The position numbers and the translations under genes are program-made. Source: Caulobacter endophyticus (GTDB taxonomy: Bacteria; Pseudomonadota; Alphaproteobacteria; Caulobacterales; Caulobacteraceae). Taken from it: a DNA stretch of 64,000 nucleotides. The stretch covers positions 186,001-250,000 of the forward strand of contig NZ_JARQWV010000005.1 in NCBI RefSeq assembly GCF_029543245.1, read 5' to 3'. This document shows positions 17,353 through 25,005 of this stretch, piece after piece. The notes beneath the pieces were generated by a model. That model saw only the letters and a list, made by a program, of their open reading frames with translations. It made no database searches and was not told the DNA's origin. Positions within the stretch are counted from its first letter, which is position 1; the number at the start of each line of letters is the position of its first letter.

Positions 17353-18558
17353 GTGACCCTGTTCAGCGACGCCTTCTTCGACGGGCTGTCCAGCTCCACC
17401 CACGAGGTGGGCGCGGCCGAAACCCTGCCGCCGGCCTGCTACACCGACGCGGCGTTCTACGAGTTCGAGAAGGCCGCCCTGTTCGACCGCGAATGGCTGT
17501 GCGTGGGCCGGGTGGACCAGGTGCAGGAGCCCGGCGACTTCTTCACCACCGAGATCGTCGGCGAGCCGATCCTGGTCACCCGCAACCGGGCCGGCGAGAT
17601 CAAGGCGATGTCGTCGGTGTGCCAGCACCGCGCCATGCTGGTGGCCGAGGGCAAGGGCAACGCCCGCGGCTTCGTCTGCCCCTATCACCACTGGGTCTAT
17701 TCGCTGAACGGCGACCTGGTGAACGCACCGGCCATGGACCGCACCTGCGGCTTCGACAAGAAGAAGATCAGCCTGCCGACCTTCAAGGTCGAGATCTGGC
17801 TGGGCTTCATCTTCGTCAATTTCGATGCGGACGCAGAGCCGCTGGCGCCGCGCCTGGCCGCCGTGGAAGCCGCCATCGCCAATTTCGACCTCGAGACCGC
17901 CGAGGCGCTCGTGCCCATGACCGGCCAGTTCGCCTGGAACTGGAAGGTGATGTTCGAGAACAACAACGACGGCTACCACGCCAGCAAGCTGCATCGCGGC
18001 GTGCTGCACGACTTCATTCCCAGCGAGCTGGCCAGTTTCCCGGAAGCCGCGCCGGGCGATGCGGGCTTCCTGCGCTACAACGGCACCCTGCACCCGGACG
18101 CCAGCTTCAACCCGACCCAGAAGGCGGTGCTGCCGATCTTCCCCAAGCTGTCGGACGAGGACCGCGGCCGGGCGACCTTCGCCAACATCCCGCCGACCCT
18201 GTCTCTGGTGATGACCAGCGACATGGTCATCTACCTGATCCTGCGGCCCACGGGGCCTGAGACCATGGCCCAGGACACCGGCATCCTGGTCGCCCCCGGC
18301 GCGCGCGACAGCTACGGCTTCAAGGAACGGCTGGAGATGATCATGACCTCGGCGGGCCAGATCATCGCCCAGGACATGCATGTGGACGAGCTGGTCCAGA
18401 AGGGCCTGCGCTCGCGCTTCGCCATCCGTGGCCGCTACTCCTGGCAGGAGGGGGCGCAGGTGCAGTTCAACCGCTGGCTCGCCCCGCGCTACCAGGCCCA
18501 GTGGGATCGGATGAAGGGCGCGCCCGCCGCGTCTTCCACCCCGGTGGAGGCCGCCTGA
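17353..18558 (+). CDS. Rieske-type aromatic ring-hydroxylating oxygenase, alpha subunit
   Basis: This encodes about 401 residues from the GTG at 17353. The open frame continues 60 codons upstream but reads like non-coding sequence. The Rieske 2Fe-2S ligands are Cys90, His92, Cys109 and His112 (VCQHRAM and VCPYHHW). The mononuclear iron site is FENNNDGYHASKLH with His209 and His214, and Asp206 in the bridging position. A further Asp, in HVDELVQKGL, fits the third ligand. It belongs to the oxygenase alpha-subunit family, which needs an electron-transfer reductase; none is encoded here. It is followed 1 bp later by the extradiol dioxygenase, so the two are one transcript. It probably acts on an aromatic or quaternary-amine substrate. 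Confidence 0.87.
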   Translation: MTLFSDAFFDGLSSSTHEVGAAETLPPACYTDAAFYEFEKAALFDREWLCVGRVDQVQEPGDFFTTEIVGEPILVTRNRAGEIKAMSSVCQHRAMLVAEGKGNARGFVCPYHHWVYSLNGDLVNAPAMDRTCGFDKKKISLPTFKVEIWLGFIFVNFDADAEPLAPRLAAVEAAIANFDLETAEALVPMTGQFAWNWKVMFENNNDGYHASKLHRGVLHDFIPSELASFPEAAPGDAGFLRYNGTLHPDASFNPTQKAVLPIFPKLSDEDRGRATFANIPPTLSLVMTSDMVIYLILRPTGPETMAQDTGILVAPGARDSYGFKERLEMIMTSAGQIIAQDMHVDELVQKGLRSRFAIRGRYSWQEGAQVQFNRWLAPRYQAQWDRMKGAPAASSTPVEAA

Positions 18559-18559
18559 G

Positions 18560-19390
18560 ATGACCGCGCGCCTTCCCGTCGTCTTCTTCGGTCACGGCAG
18601 CCCGATGATCGCGCTCGAGACCAACGACACCACCAAGACCTGGCGGGCGATGGCTCAAGAGATCGAGGCCAAGCACGGCAAGCCCAAGGCCATCCTCTGC
18701 GTCTCGGCCCACTGGATCACCCGGGGCGTCGGGGTCACGGCGATGAGCCAGCCCCGCACCATCCACGACTTCGGCGCCTCGTTCCCGCGCGCCCTGTTCG
18801 AGGTGCAGTACCCCGCGCCGGGCTCGCCCGAGCTGGCGGCGCGGGTGCGCGACCTGCTGTCGCCCGAGATTCCCGTGGTGCTGGACGAGCGTCAGTGGGG
18901 CCTGGATCACGGAACCTGGTCGGTGCTGTGCAAGGCCTATCCCGAAGCCGACGTGCCGGTGATCCAGCTGTCGATGGACGGGAACAGGTCGCCGGAATGG
19001 CACTACGAGATGGGCCAGCGCCTCGCCCCGCTAAGGGATGAGGGCGTGCTGATCGTCGGCACCGGCAACATCGTCCACAACCTGCCGGCCATGGACTGGG
19101 GCGACCGCCATTGCGCGCCCTACGACTGGTCGCAGCGCTTCAATGAGGCGATCAAGGCGGCGATCGCCGAGGACCGGCCGCTGACCGCCGTCGAGTTCGA
19201 GAAGTTGGGCGAGGACGCGCGTCGCTCCGTGCCGACGCCCGACCACTACTGGCCGCTGCTCTATGTGCTGGGCGCGCGCCTGCCCGGCGACGTCGCCCGC
19301 TTTTCCCCCGACCACATCGAGCACGGCTCGCTGAGCATGACCAGCGTGACCCTGAAGCCTGCTTACCAGCAGGCTTCAGCTTCCAGTTAG
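18560..19390 (+). CDS. ygiD: DODA-type extradiol dioxygenase (YgiD-like)
   Basis: This encodes 276 residues of the LigB/DODA class III extradiol dioxygenase family. Metal-binding histidines are visible as His12 (FFGHGSP), His51 (VSAHWITRG) and His173 (GNIVHNLP); His117 (LDHGTW) and His229 (TPDHYWPL) complete the pocket. E. coli YgiD, of similar length, opens the ring of 4,5-DOPA. Its start lies 1 bp after the Rieske gene stop, implying translational coupling. Pairing a ring hydroxylase with a ring-cleavage enzyme suggests sequential attack on an aromatic compound. The gene symbol is by family only; the substrate may differ. Confidence 0.83.
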   Translation: MTARLPVVFFGHGSPMIALETNDTTKTWRAMAQEIEAKHGKPKAILCVSAHWITRGVGVTAMSQPRTIHDFGASFPRALFEVQYPAPGSPELAARVRDLLSPEIPVVLDERQWGLDHGTWSVLCKAYPEADVPVIQLSMDGNRSPEWHYEMGQRLAPLRDEGVLIVGTGNIVHNLPAMDWGDRHCAPYDWSQRFNEAIKAAIAEDRPLTAVEFEKLGEDARRSVPTPDHYWPLLYVLGARLPGDVARFSPDHIEHGSLSMTSVTLKPAYQQASASS

Positions 19391-19403
19391 CGCGCGCCCG
19401 GGC

Positions 19404-19427
19404 GGGTTAACCGCTCACACTTAACCC
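19404..19427. promoter_or_regulatory. inverted repeat upstream of acetamidase gene
   Basis: A perfect 7-bp inverted repeat, GGGTTAA-N10-TTAACCC, lies 37 bp upstream of the acetamidase ATG. The arm spacing places the centres about two helical turns apart, as for a dimeric regulator. It could bind the AraC-type regulator encoded downstream or another factor. It is an inference from symmetry only. Confidence 0.4.
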
Positions 19428-19463
19428 TGGCGCGCTTCCCGGCCGCCTGAGAGGACACTTCCG

Positions 19464-20537
19464 ATGCCCTTCATCTGCGAACCCGGCCAGGTCCGCCCCG
19501 ACGTCGCCCCCGGCGCCCTGCACCACCTGAAGGCCACGCCCGAGACCATCCACTGGGGCTACTTCGACCCGTCGATCAAACCGGCCCTGCGCATCAAGAG
19601 CGGCGACCTGATCCAGGCCGAGGCCATCACCCACCACGCCGGCGACGCCCCCGAACTGATGATGGATGAGGCGGTGACGCGGATCTTCACCAAGGTGCCC
19701 GAGGACGACCGCAACCCCGGCGTCCACATCATGACCGGCCCGATCTATGTCGAAGACGCCAAGCCCGGCGACGTGCTGGAGGTGCGCTATCTGCGCATGG
19801 CGCCGCGCAACCGCTACGGCTCCAACCTCGCGGCCAACTGGGGCTATCTCTACAAGGAGTTCGGCGAGAAGGAGCGGGTGACGATCTACGAGCTGGACGC
19901 CGACTTCAACACCGCCAGCGCCCTCTACGCCTACGACTTTCCGGGCAAGTACCTGACGCCCGGCACGATCACCAACTGTCCCGAATGCGACCGCCAGAGC
20001 GCGCTGCCGGGCGTGCGCATCCCGGCCCGTCCGCACCTGGGCACGGCGGGCGTCGCGCCGGCCGTCGACGGCCGCGTCAGCACCATCCCGCCCGGCCTGC
20101 ATGGCGGCAATATCGACAACTGGCGCATCGGGGCGGGCGCGACGATGTACTATCCCGTGCAGGTGGAGGGCGGCCTCTTCTCCATCGGAGATCCCCATGT
20201 CAGCCAGGGGGATGGCGAACTTTCAGGCACCGCGATCGAAAGTTCGCTCAACGTCCTGATGCAGATCGTGCTGCGGAAGGATTTCGAGACCCCCGGGCCT
20301 TTGCTGGAGACCCCCAAGTGGTGGATCGTCCACGGGTTCGACGAGGACCTCAACGTGGCCATGAAGCAAGCCTCCCTCAACATGCTGAGCCTGCTGTCCG
20401 ATCACGTGGGCCTGTCCAAGAACGACGCCTATTCGCTGATGAGCGTGGCCTCCGACTTCGGGGTGACCCAGGTGGTCGACGGCAAGCAGGGCTGCCACGT
20501 GCGCATCCCGCGCGACATCTTCCCGACCAAGGCCTGA
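19464..20537 (+). CDS. acetamidase/formamidase family protein
   Basis: This encodes 357 residues of the FmdA/AmdA family, which hydrolyse short amides to the acid and ammonia. Recognisable segments include the N-terminal IHWGYFDPSIKPALRIKSGD, the central TGPIYVEDAKPGDVLEV, the HGGNIDNW loop with the conserved Gly-Gly-Asn, and FSIGDPHVSQGDGE. The last contains the His/Asp residues common to the zinc-dependent members. A clear ribosome binding site (GAGAGGA) precedes the ATG. It lies 73 bp after the extradiol dioxygenase on the same strand and 6 bp before an AraC regulator, so it may process an amide product of the same pathway. Confidence 0.85.
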   Translation: MPFICEPGQVRPDVAPGALHHLKATPETIHWGYFDPSIKPALRIKSGDLIQAEAITHHAGDAPELMMDEAVTRIFTKVPEDDRNPGVHIMTGPIYVEDAKPGDVLEVRYLRMAPRNRYGSNLAANWGYLYKEFGEKERVTIYELDADFNTASALYAYDFPGKYLTPGTITNCPECDRQSALPGVRIPARPHLGTAGVAPAVDGRVSTIPPGLHGGNIDNWRIGAGATMYYPVQVEGGLFSIGDPHVSQGDGELSGTAIESSLNVLMQIVLRKDFETPGPLLETPKWWIVHGFDEDLNVAMKQASLNMLSLLSDHVGLSKNDAYSLMSVASDFGVTQVVDGKQGCHVRIPRDIFPTKA

Positions 20538-20543
20538 TCCGCC

Positions 20544-21509
20544 TTGCGGGCCTGGTCGTTCAGCACCGACAGCTATCCCCGCGCCGAGCGTTCGGACGCC
20601 TGGCGCGAGGCCATGTCGCGCCTGGGCCTGCCGGTCGAGGGGCTGTCGGAGCTGGAGCCGGCCTCGACCTCGGTGGTCTGCCTGACCAGCCCGCTGGGCA
20701 TCGAGTTCGCCTTGGTCAACGCCGGGGCCCAGACCATCTCGGGCCGCCTGACCAACCAGCCGGCGGCGGTGTGGATGGCGGTGCTGCTCGACGGCCAGGC
20801 GGCGGTGGTCAGCGACGATCTCGCCGAAGACCTGACGATCGGCGACATTGCTTTCGGTCCTACCGGCCAGGCGGCGGCCCTGCGTCTTTCCACCCGCTGC
20901 CGGCTGATGTTCGTCCGCGCGCCGCGCGTCGCCTTGAACCATCGCCTGGTCGCGCCCCGAGCCCTGCGCGTGGGTCGTCTGCGCGGCGAGGGCGGGGTCA
21001 AGCACATCCTGTCGGGCCTGCTGCGCTCGACGGCGGACTCGCTGGAGGACCTGACCGTCGACCAACTGCGCCCCGTCGAACTGGCCTTGGCCGAGTTCCT
21101 GGGCCTGTGCCTGCTGGAGGCCGGCGAGGAGCGCGGCGCGGCCTGGCCCACCGACGCCCGCAGCGCCCATCTACAGCGCCTGCGCCAGACCATCGAGACC
21201 CTGCTGCCCGACCCGAACCTGACCATCCGCCGGGTGGCCGACGAGGAGGGCGTCTCGCCGCGCTACGTGCAGAAGCTGTTCGAGGGGGTGGAAGAGACCT
21301 TCAGCCACTACCTGCGCACCCGCCGGCTGGAGCGCTGCCGCAACGACCTGGCCAGTCCGCAGTTCGCCCGGCTGTCGATCTCGGAGATCTGCTTCCGCTG
21401 GGGCTTCAACGGCAGCGCCCATTTCAGCCGCGCCTTCCGCGACCAGTACGGCTGCTCGCCGCGCGACTTTCGGCGAAGCGTGCGGGATGAGGAGCGGGTG
21501 GCGGCCTGA
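20544..21509 (+). CDS. AraC-family transcriptional regulator
   Basis: This encodes 321 residues, starting at a TTG 6 bp after the acetamidase stop. The N-terminal 190 residues resemble the AraC-binding-2 type ligand domain (FSTDSYPRAERSDAWREAMSR opening). The C-terminal 100 residues hold two helix-turn-helix units: LTIRRVADEEGVSPRYVQKLF and ISEICFRWGFNGSAHFSRAF, each typical. The final FRDQYGCSPRDFRR is the family signature. By position it should regulate the Rieske-extradiol-acetamidase genes in response to their substrate. It is co-transcribed with the acetamidase gene, so it may be autoregulated. Confidence 0.88.
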   Translation: MRAWSFSTDSYPRAERSDAWREAMSRLGLPVEGLSELEPASTSVVCLTSPLGIEFALVNAGAQTISGRLTNQPAAVWMAVLLDGQAAVVSDDLAEDLTIGDIAFGPTGQAAALRLSTRCRLMFVRAPRVALNHRLVAPRALRVGRLRGEGGVKHILSGLLRSTADSLEDLTVDQLRPVELALAEFLGLCLLEAGEERGAAWPTDARSAHLQRLRQTIETLLPDPNLTIRRVADEEGVSPRYVQKLFEGVEETFSHYLRTRRLERCRNDLASPQFARLSISEICFRWGFNGSAHFSRAFRDQYGCSPRDFRRSVRDEERVAA

Positions 21510-21622
21510 GGGGGGCGCGCCTACCCGGAAAGGGAGCGGCGCCCAAACGATCGCCGCCGCCGTGCGGCGGCCGCTAAGGCCCGGATAAGCGCTGTGCGCT
21601 CGAAGAAGGGTGGCAAGCGGTT

Positions 21623-22777
21623 CTAGCCGCCCTTCGCCCCCGCCAGCCGCTCGACCGCCGCGTCCAGCACATCATCCCCCTTGGCGAAGCACAGCCGCAG
21701 GACGCTGGTCACCGGATCCTGCGCATAGAAGGCCGAGACCGGGATCGCCGCCACGCCGTGCTCGCGCACGGCCCGAAGGGCGAAGGCGCGGTCGGGCTCG
21801 TCGATCCCCGAGGCGAGGAGGTCGATGTTGAGGAAGTAGGTCCCGCCGCTGTCGAGCACCGTGAACCCCGCCTGCCGCAGGCCCGCGGCCAGCCGGTCGC
21901 GCGAGCGCTGAAGGCCGGCCGGCATGGTCTCGAACCAGTCGCCGGGCTCGTCCAGGCCGAAGGCGACGGCGGCCTGCAGGTTGGGCGGGGTGGTGAAGGT
22001 CAGGAACTGGTGGGCGCCGGCCAGGGCCTTGGCCAGCGGCGGGGCGGCGCACAGGAAGCCGACCTTCCACCCCGTCATGCCGAAAAGTTTGCCGGCCGAG
22101 CCGATCTTCACCGTCCGCTCGCGCATGCCGGGGAAGGTCATCAGGGGGCGGTGGACGCGACCGTCGAAGACCACGGCCTCCCAGACCTCGTCACAGACGG
22201 CGATGACGTCGTGGCGCACGCAGAACTCGGCCAGCAGGGCCAGGTCCTGCTCGGGCATGACGACGCCGGCCGGATTGAGCGGGCTGTTGAGCACCACGAG
22301 CTTCGTCCTGTCGCTGAACGCCGCCTCCAGCATCGCCCGGTCGAACCGCCAGTGCGGCGGAGACAGGCGCACCAGGCGCGGGACGCCGCCCGCGCGCCGC
22401 ACCATCGGCAGGTAGGCGTCGTACAGCGGCTGGAACAGCACCACCTCGTCGCCGGGCGAGATCAGCGACAGGAAAGCCGCCGCCAGGGCCTCGGTCGCCC
22501 CCGAGGTGACGATGACCTCGCGGTCGGGGTCGAGATCTAGACCCTGCGTGCGCCCGTAGTGTCTGGCCACGGCGCGGCGAAGCTCGGGAAGACCGCGCAT
22601 CGGCGGATACTGGTTGGAGCCCTCGATCAGCGCCTCGCCCGCCTTGCGCCGCAGGGCGATCGGTCCCTGGTCGTCGGGAAAGCCTTGGCCCAGATTGATC
22701 GCCCCCAACTCGCGGGCGAGACCGCTCATCTCCTCGAACACGGTGACGGGCAGGTCGGCGAAGACGGGGTGGACCAT
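21623..22777 (-). CDS. class I/II aminotransferase (PLP-dependent)
   Basis: This encodes 384 residues of fold-type I. The Schiff-base lysine is Lys230 in [15 protein letters not shown]. The cofactor-binding Asp196 is in AVCDEVWE, and SGATEAL marks the phosphate-binding turn. The motif order and the opening INLGQGFPD put it in the aspartate-aminotransferase-like group that includes methionine/kynurenine aminotransferases and DapL/DapC-like enzymes. The amino donor cannot be fixed. It is a single gene followed by a GC-rich hairpin near 21552-21573 in the convergent gap. Confidence 0.83.
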   Translation of the reverse strand: MVHPVFADLPVTVFEEMSGLARELGAINLGQGFPDDQGPIALRRKAGEALIEGSNQYPPMRGLPELRRAVARHYGRTQGLDLDPDREVIVTSGATEALAAAFLSLISPGDEVVLFQPLYDAYLPMVRRAGGVPRLVRLSPPHWRFDRAMLEAAFSDRTKLVVLNSPLNPAGVVMPEQDLALLAEFCVRHDVIAVCDEVWEAVVFDGRVHRPLMTFPGMRERTVKIGSAGKLFGMTGWKVGFLCAAPPLAKALAGAHQFLTFTTPPNLQAAVAFGLDEPGDWFETMPAGLQRSRDRLAAGLRQAGFTVLDSGGTYFLNIDLLASGIDEPDRAFALRAVREHGVAAIPVSAFYAQDPVTSVLRLCFAKGDDVLDAAVERLAGAKGG

Positions 22778-22841
22778 GGGGCGCTCGTGATGTGGGCGGC
22801 GACCATGGCGCGGGCCGCCGTTGGAGCCAAGGCTCTAGATC

Positions 22842-22960
22842 ATCCCCCTCTGGGGGAGGTGGCCCGGAGGGGCGCAAGGGGGCCGTTTTCAGCCGCCGGG
22901 CGGTGGCCGTCCTCCCCCCCCACCGATCGCTGCGCGATCGCCTCCCCCAGAGGGGGAGGT
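22842..22960. repeat. composite intergenic palindromic repeat (copy 5 of 7)
   Basis: The left arm ATCCCCCTCTGGGGGAGGTGG and the right arm CCTCCCCCAGAGGGGGAGGT are each self-complementary and complementary to each other. The centre carries a further hairpin, CGATCGCTGCGCGATCG. It lies between the divergent aminotransferase and GlsB-type genes. Confidence 0.75.
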
Positions 22961-23035
22961 TCCTGACGGACCACGCAACCTGCGCCGCGCCCCGCGCATT
23001 TCCCTCACGCCAAGGGGTTAACAGGAGTCGACGGC

Positions 23036-23287
23036 ATGAACGGCGTGGGTTTCATCGGCGCGATCATCATCGGCATCTTCGCCGGCTGGCTGGCCGAGAA
23101 GATCATGAAACGCGACCACGGGCTGCTGACCAACCTGGTCGTGGGTCTCGTCGGTTCGCTGATCGGGGCGTTTCTGGCCAGCATGGTCGGCCTGGGCGCG
23201 ACCGGCTGGATCGGCAGCCTGGTGATCTCGACGATCGGCGCGGTGGTGTTGCTGGCCCTGCTGGGCCTTTTCCGTCGACGCGCCTGA
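23036..23287 (+). CDS. GlsB/YeaQ/YmgE family membrane protein
   Basis: This encodes 83 residues with three hydrophobic helices and Gly-rich packing ([59 protein letters not shown]). These are the hallmarks of the transglycosylase-associated/GlsB family of small stress-related inner-membrane proteins. An AACAGGAG ribosome binding site precedes the ATG. Its TGA overlaps the ATG of the next gene (TGATG), so the lipoprotein is coupled to it. The molecular role of the family is not established. Confidence 0.88.
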   Translation: MNGVGFIGAIIIGIFAGWLAEKIMKRDHGLLTNLVVGLVGSLIGAFLASMVGLGATGWIGSLVISTIGAVVLLALLGLFRRRA

Positions 23288-24597
23288 TGCGGGTTCTTCT
23301 GGTCGCCGCCGCGAGCGCGGCGGTGTTGAGCCTGGCGGCCTGCGGCGAGCGGGCCGACCTCGACGTGGCCGCCGGCACCGGCGCCAATCCGCAGCTGCCG
23401 GCGCCCAAGAAGACGCTGCTGCCGACCCTGAACATCGCGCCGGCCAAGGGCTGGCCGGCGGGCGGCGCGCCCAATCCCGCCGAGGGCCTGGTCGTGCAGG
23501 CCTTTGCCGACAAGCTGGATCACCCCCGCTGGATCCACGTCCTGCCCAACGGCGACGTTCTGGTCGCCGAGACCAACGCCCCGCCCAAGCCCGAGGACCA
23601 GAAGGGCCTCCGGGCCAAGATCCAGGGCATGGTCATGAAGCGGGCCGGGGCGGTGACCAAGAGCGCCAACCGCATCACCCTGCTGCGCGACACCAACGGC
23701 GACGGCGTCGCCGACCTGCGCTCGACCTTCCTGTCGGGTTTGAACTCGCCGTTCGGCATGGCCCTGGTGGGCGACACCTTCTACGTGGCCGACACCGACG
23801 CGGTGCTGGCCTTCCCGTACAAGGAAGGCGAGACCGCCATCACCGCGCCGCGTCGACGGGTGACCGACCTGCCGGGCGGGCCGCGCAACCACCACTGGAC
23901 GAAGGCGCTGATCGCCAGTCCGGACGGCGGGCGCCTCTATGCAACCGTCGGCTCCAACAGCAATGTCGCCGAGAACGGCATGGCCGAGGAGGAGGGCAGG
24001 GCCGCCATCTGGGAAATCGATGTCGCCACCGGCGCCAAGCGCCTGTTCGCAACCGGCCTGCGCAATCCCAACGGCATGGGCTGGGAGCCGACCTCCGGCG
24101 CCCTGTGGACTGTGGTCAACGAGCGCGACGAGATCGGCAGCGACCTTGTGCCCGACTACATGACCTCGGTGAAGGATGGCGGCTTTTACGGCTGGCCCTA
24201 CAGCTATTACGGGCAGCACGTGGACGAGCGGGTCAAGCCGCCGCGGCCCGACCTGGTGGCCAGGGCCATCAAGCCCGACTACGCGCTGGGTCCGCACACC
24301 GCCTCGCTCGGCTTCACCTTCGACACCGCCTCGGCCTTCCCTGCGCCGCTGAAGGGCGGGGCGTTTATCGGCCAGCACGGCTCGTGGAACCGAAAGCCCC
24401 ACAGCGGCTACAAGGTGATCTTCGTGCCTTTCGCCGGCGGCAAGCCGTCGGGGCCGCCTCGTGACGTGCTGACGGGCTTCCTCAACGCGGAAGGCGAGGC
24501 CCTGGGCCGGCCGGTAGGCGTCGAGTTCGACAAGCGCGGCGACCTGCTGGTGGCCGACGACGTCGGCAACATCATCTGGCGGGTCTCGCGACGCTGA
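23287..24597 (+). CDS. sorbosone dehydrogenase/PQQ sugar dehydrogenase-like lipoprotein
   Basis: This encodes 436 residues with a lipoprotein signal (VLSLAAC, lipid-modified Cys at about 19). The mature protein is a six-bladed beta-propeller of the soluble glucose dehydrogenase/L-sorbosone dehydrogenase family. It has the start [15 protein letters not shown], the loop [10 protein letters not shown] and [15 protein letters not shown], and the C-terminal [14 protein letters not shown]. These blades normally hold PQQ and calcium. It would oxidise an aldose or similar compound in the periplasm. Start at the ATG overlapping the previous stop. Whether it binds PQQ cannot be judged from sequence alone. 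Confidence 0.82.
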   Translation: MRVLLVAAASAAVLSLAACGERADLDVAAGTGANPQLPAPKKTLLPTLNIAPAKGWPAGGAPNPAEGLVVQAFADKLDHPRWIHVLPNGDVLVAETNAPPKPEDQKGLRAKIQGMVMKRAGAVTKSANRITLLRDTNGDGVADLRSTFLSGLNSPFGMALVGDTFYVADTDAVLAFPYKEGETAITAPRRRVTDLPGGPRNHHWTKALIASPDGGRLYATVGSNSNVAENGMAEEEGRAAIWEIDVATGAKRLFATGLRNPNGMGWEPTSGALWTVVNERDEIGSDLVPDYMTSVKDGGFYGWPYSYYGQHVDERVKPPRPDLVARAIKPDYALGPHTASLGFTFDTASAFPAPLKGGAFIGQHGSWNRKPHSGYKVIFVPFAGGKPSGPPRDVLTGFLNAEGEALGRPVGVEFDKRGDLLVADDVGNIIWRVSRR

Positions 24598-25005
24598 TCC
24601 GATTCATTCTGAACGCGGGCGGCGCCCAAAAGCCGGGCGTTCGCTCGCGCACCCTTCCCGCCGCCAACGGCGAGGCGTTGTCATTCACAACTTCAGTGAT
24701 GAAAATCGTAACAACAGATATCGATGTATTTCTAAAGTGAATCTATAAAACTATTAAATAGAACACATGTCGTTCGGTTGGGAGATAACGACCGAACTGT
24801 GACGAACTAATGTCCTACCCATGATCTTCGGCGGCTAACTGTTGCTGTCGAGGGCGGCTTTGTTGGGAAATTTGGGTGAAAAGTCGACTTGAGGGGCGCG
24901 TTTGCGCTTCTTCCGCGGCTTCAGCGTCCTAAAGACCCCGGCAGGGCAGGAACTTCGCGAGGGGCGAAGTTTCCACGCAAACCTATCCATGGGGGCATAT
25001 TCTAG
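24598..25005 (+). promoter_or_regulatory. 408-bp AT-rich control region upstream of the TonB-dependent receptor
   Basis: This is the most AT-rich gap in the window (24690-24770 is under 35% GC). It holds a perfect 7-bp inverted repeat, GTTCGGT-N12-ACCGAAC (24772-24797). It also holds a leader hairpin, AACTTCG-N7-CGAAGTT (24951-24971), 35 bp before the start codon. A promoter is expected in the AT-rich part. The inverted repeat is a candidate operator for substrate-dependent control of the receptor. No gene is seen here. Confidence 0.45.
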
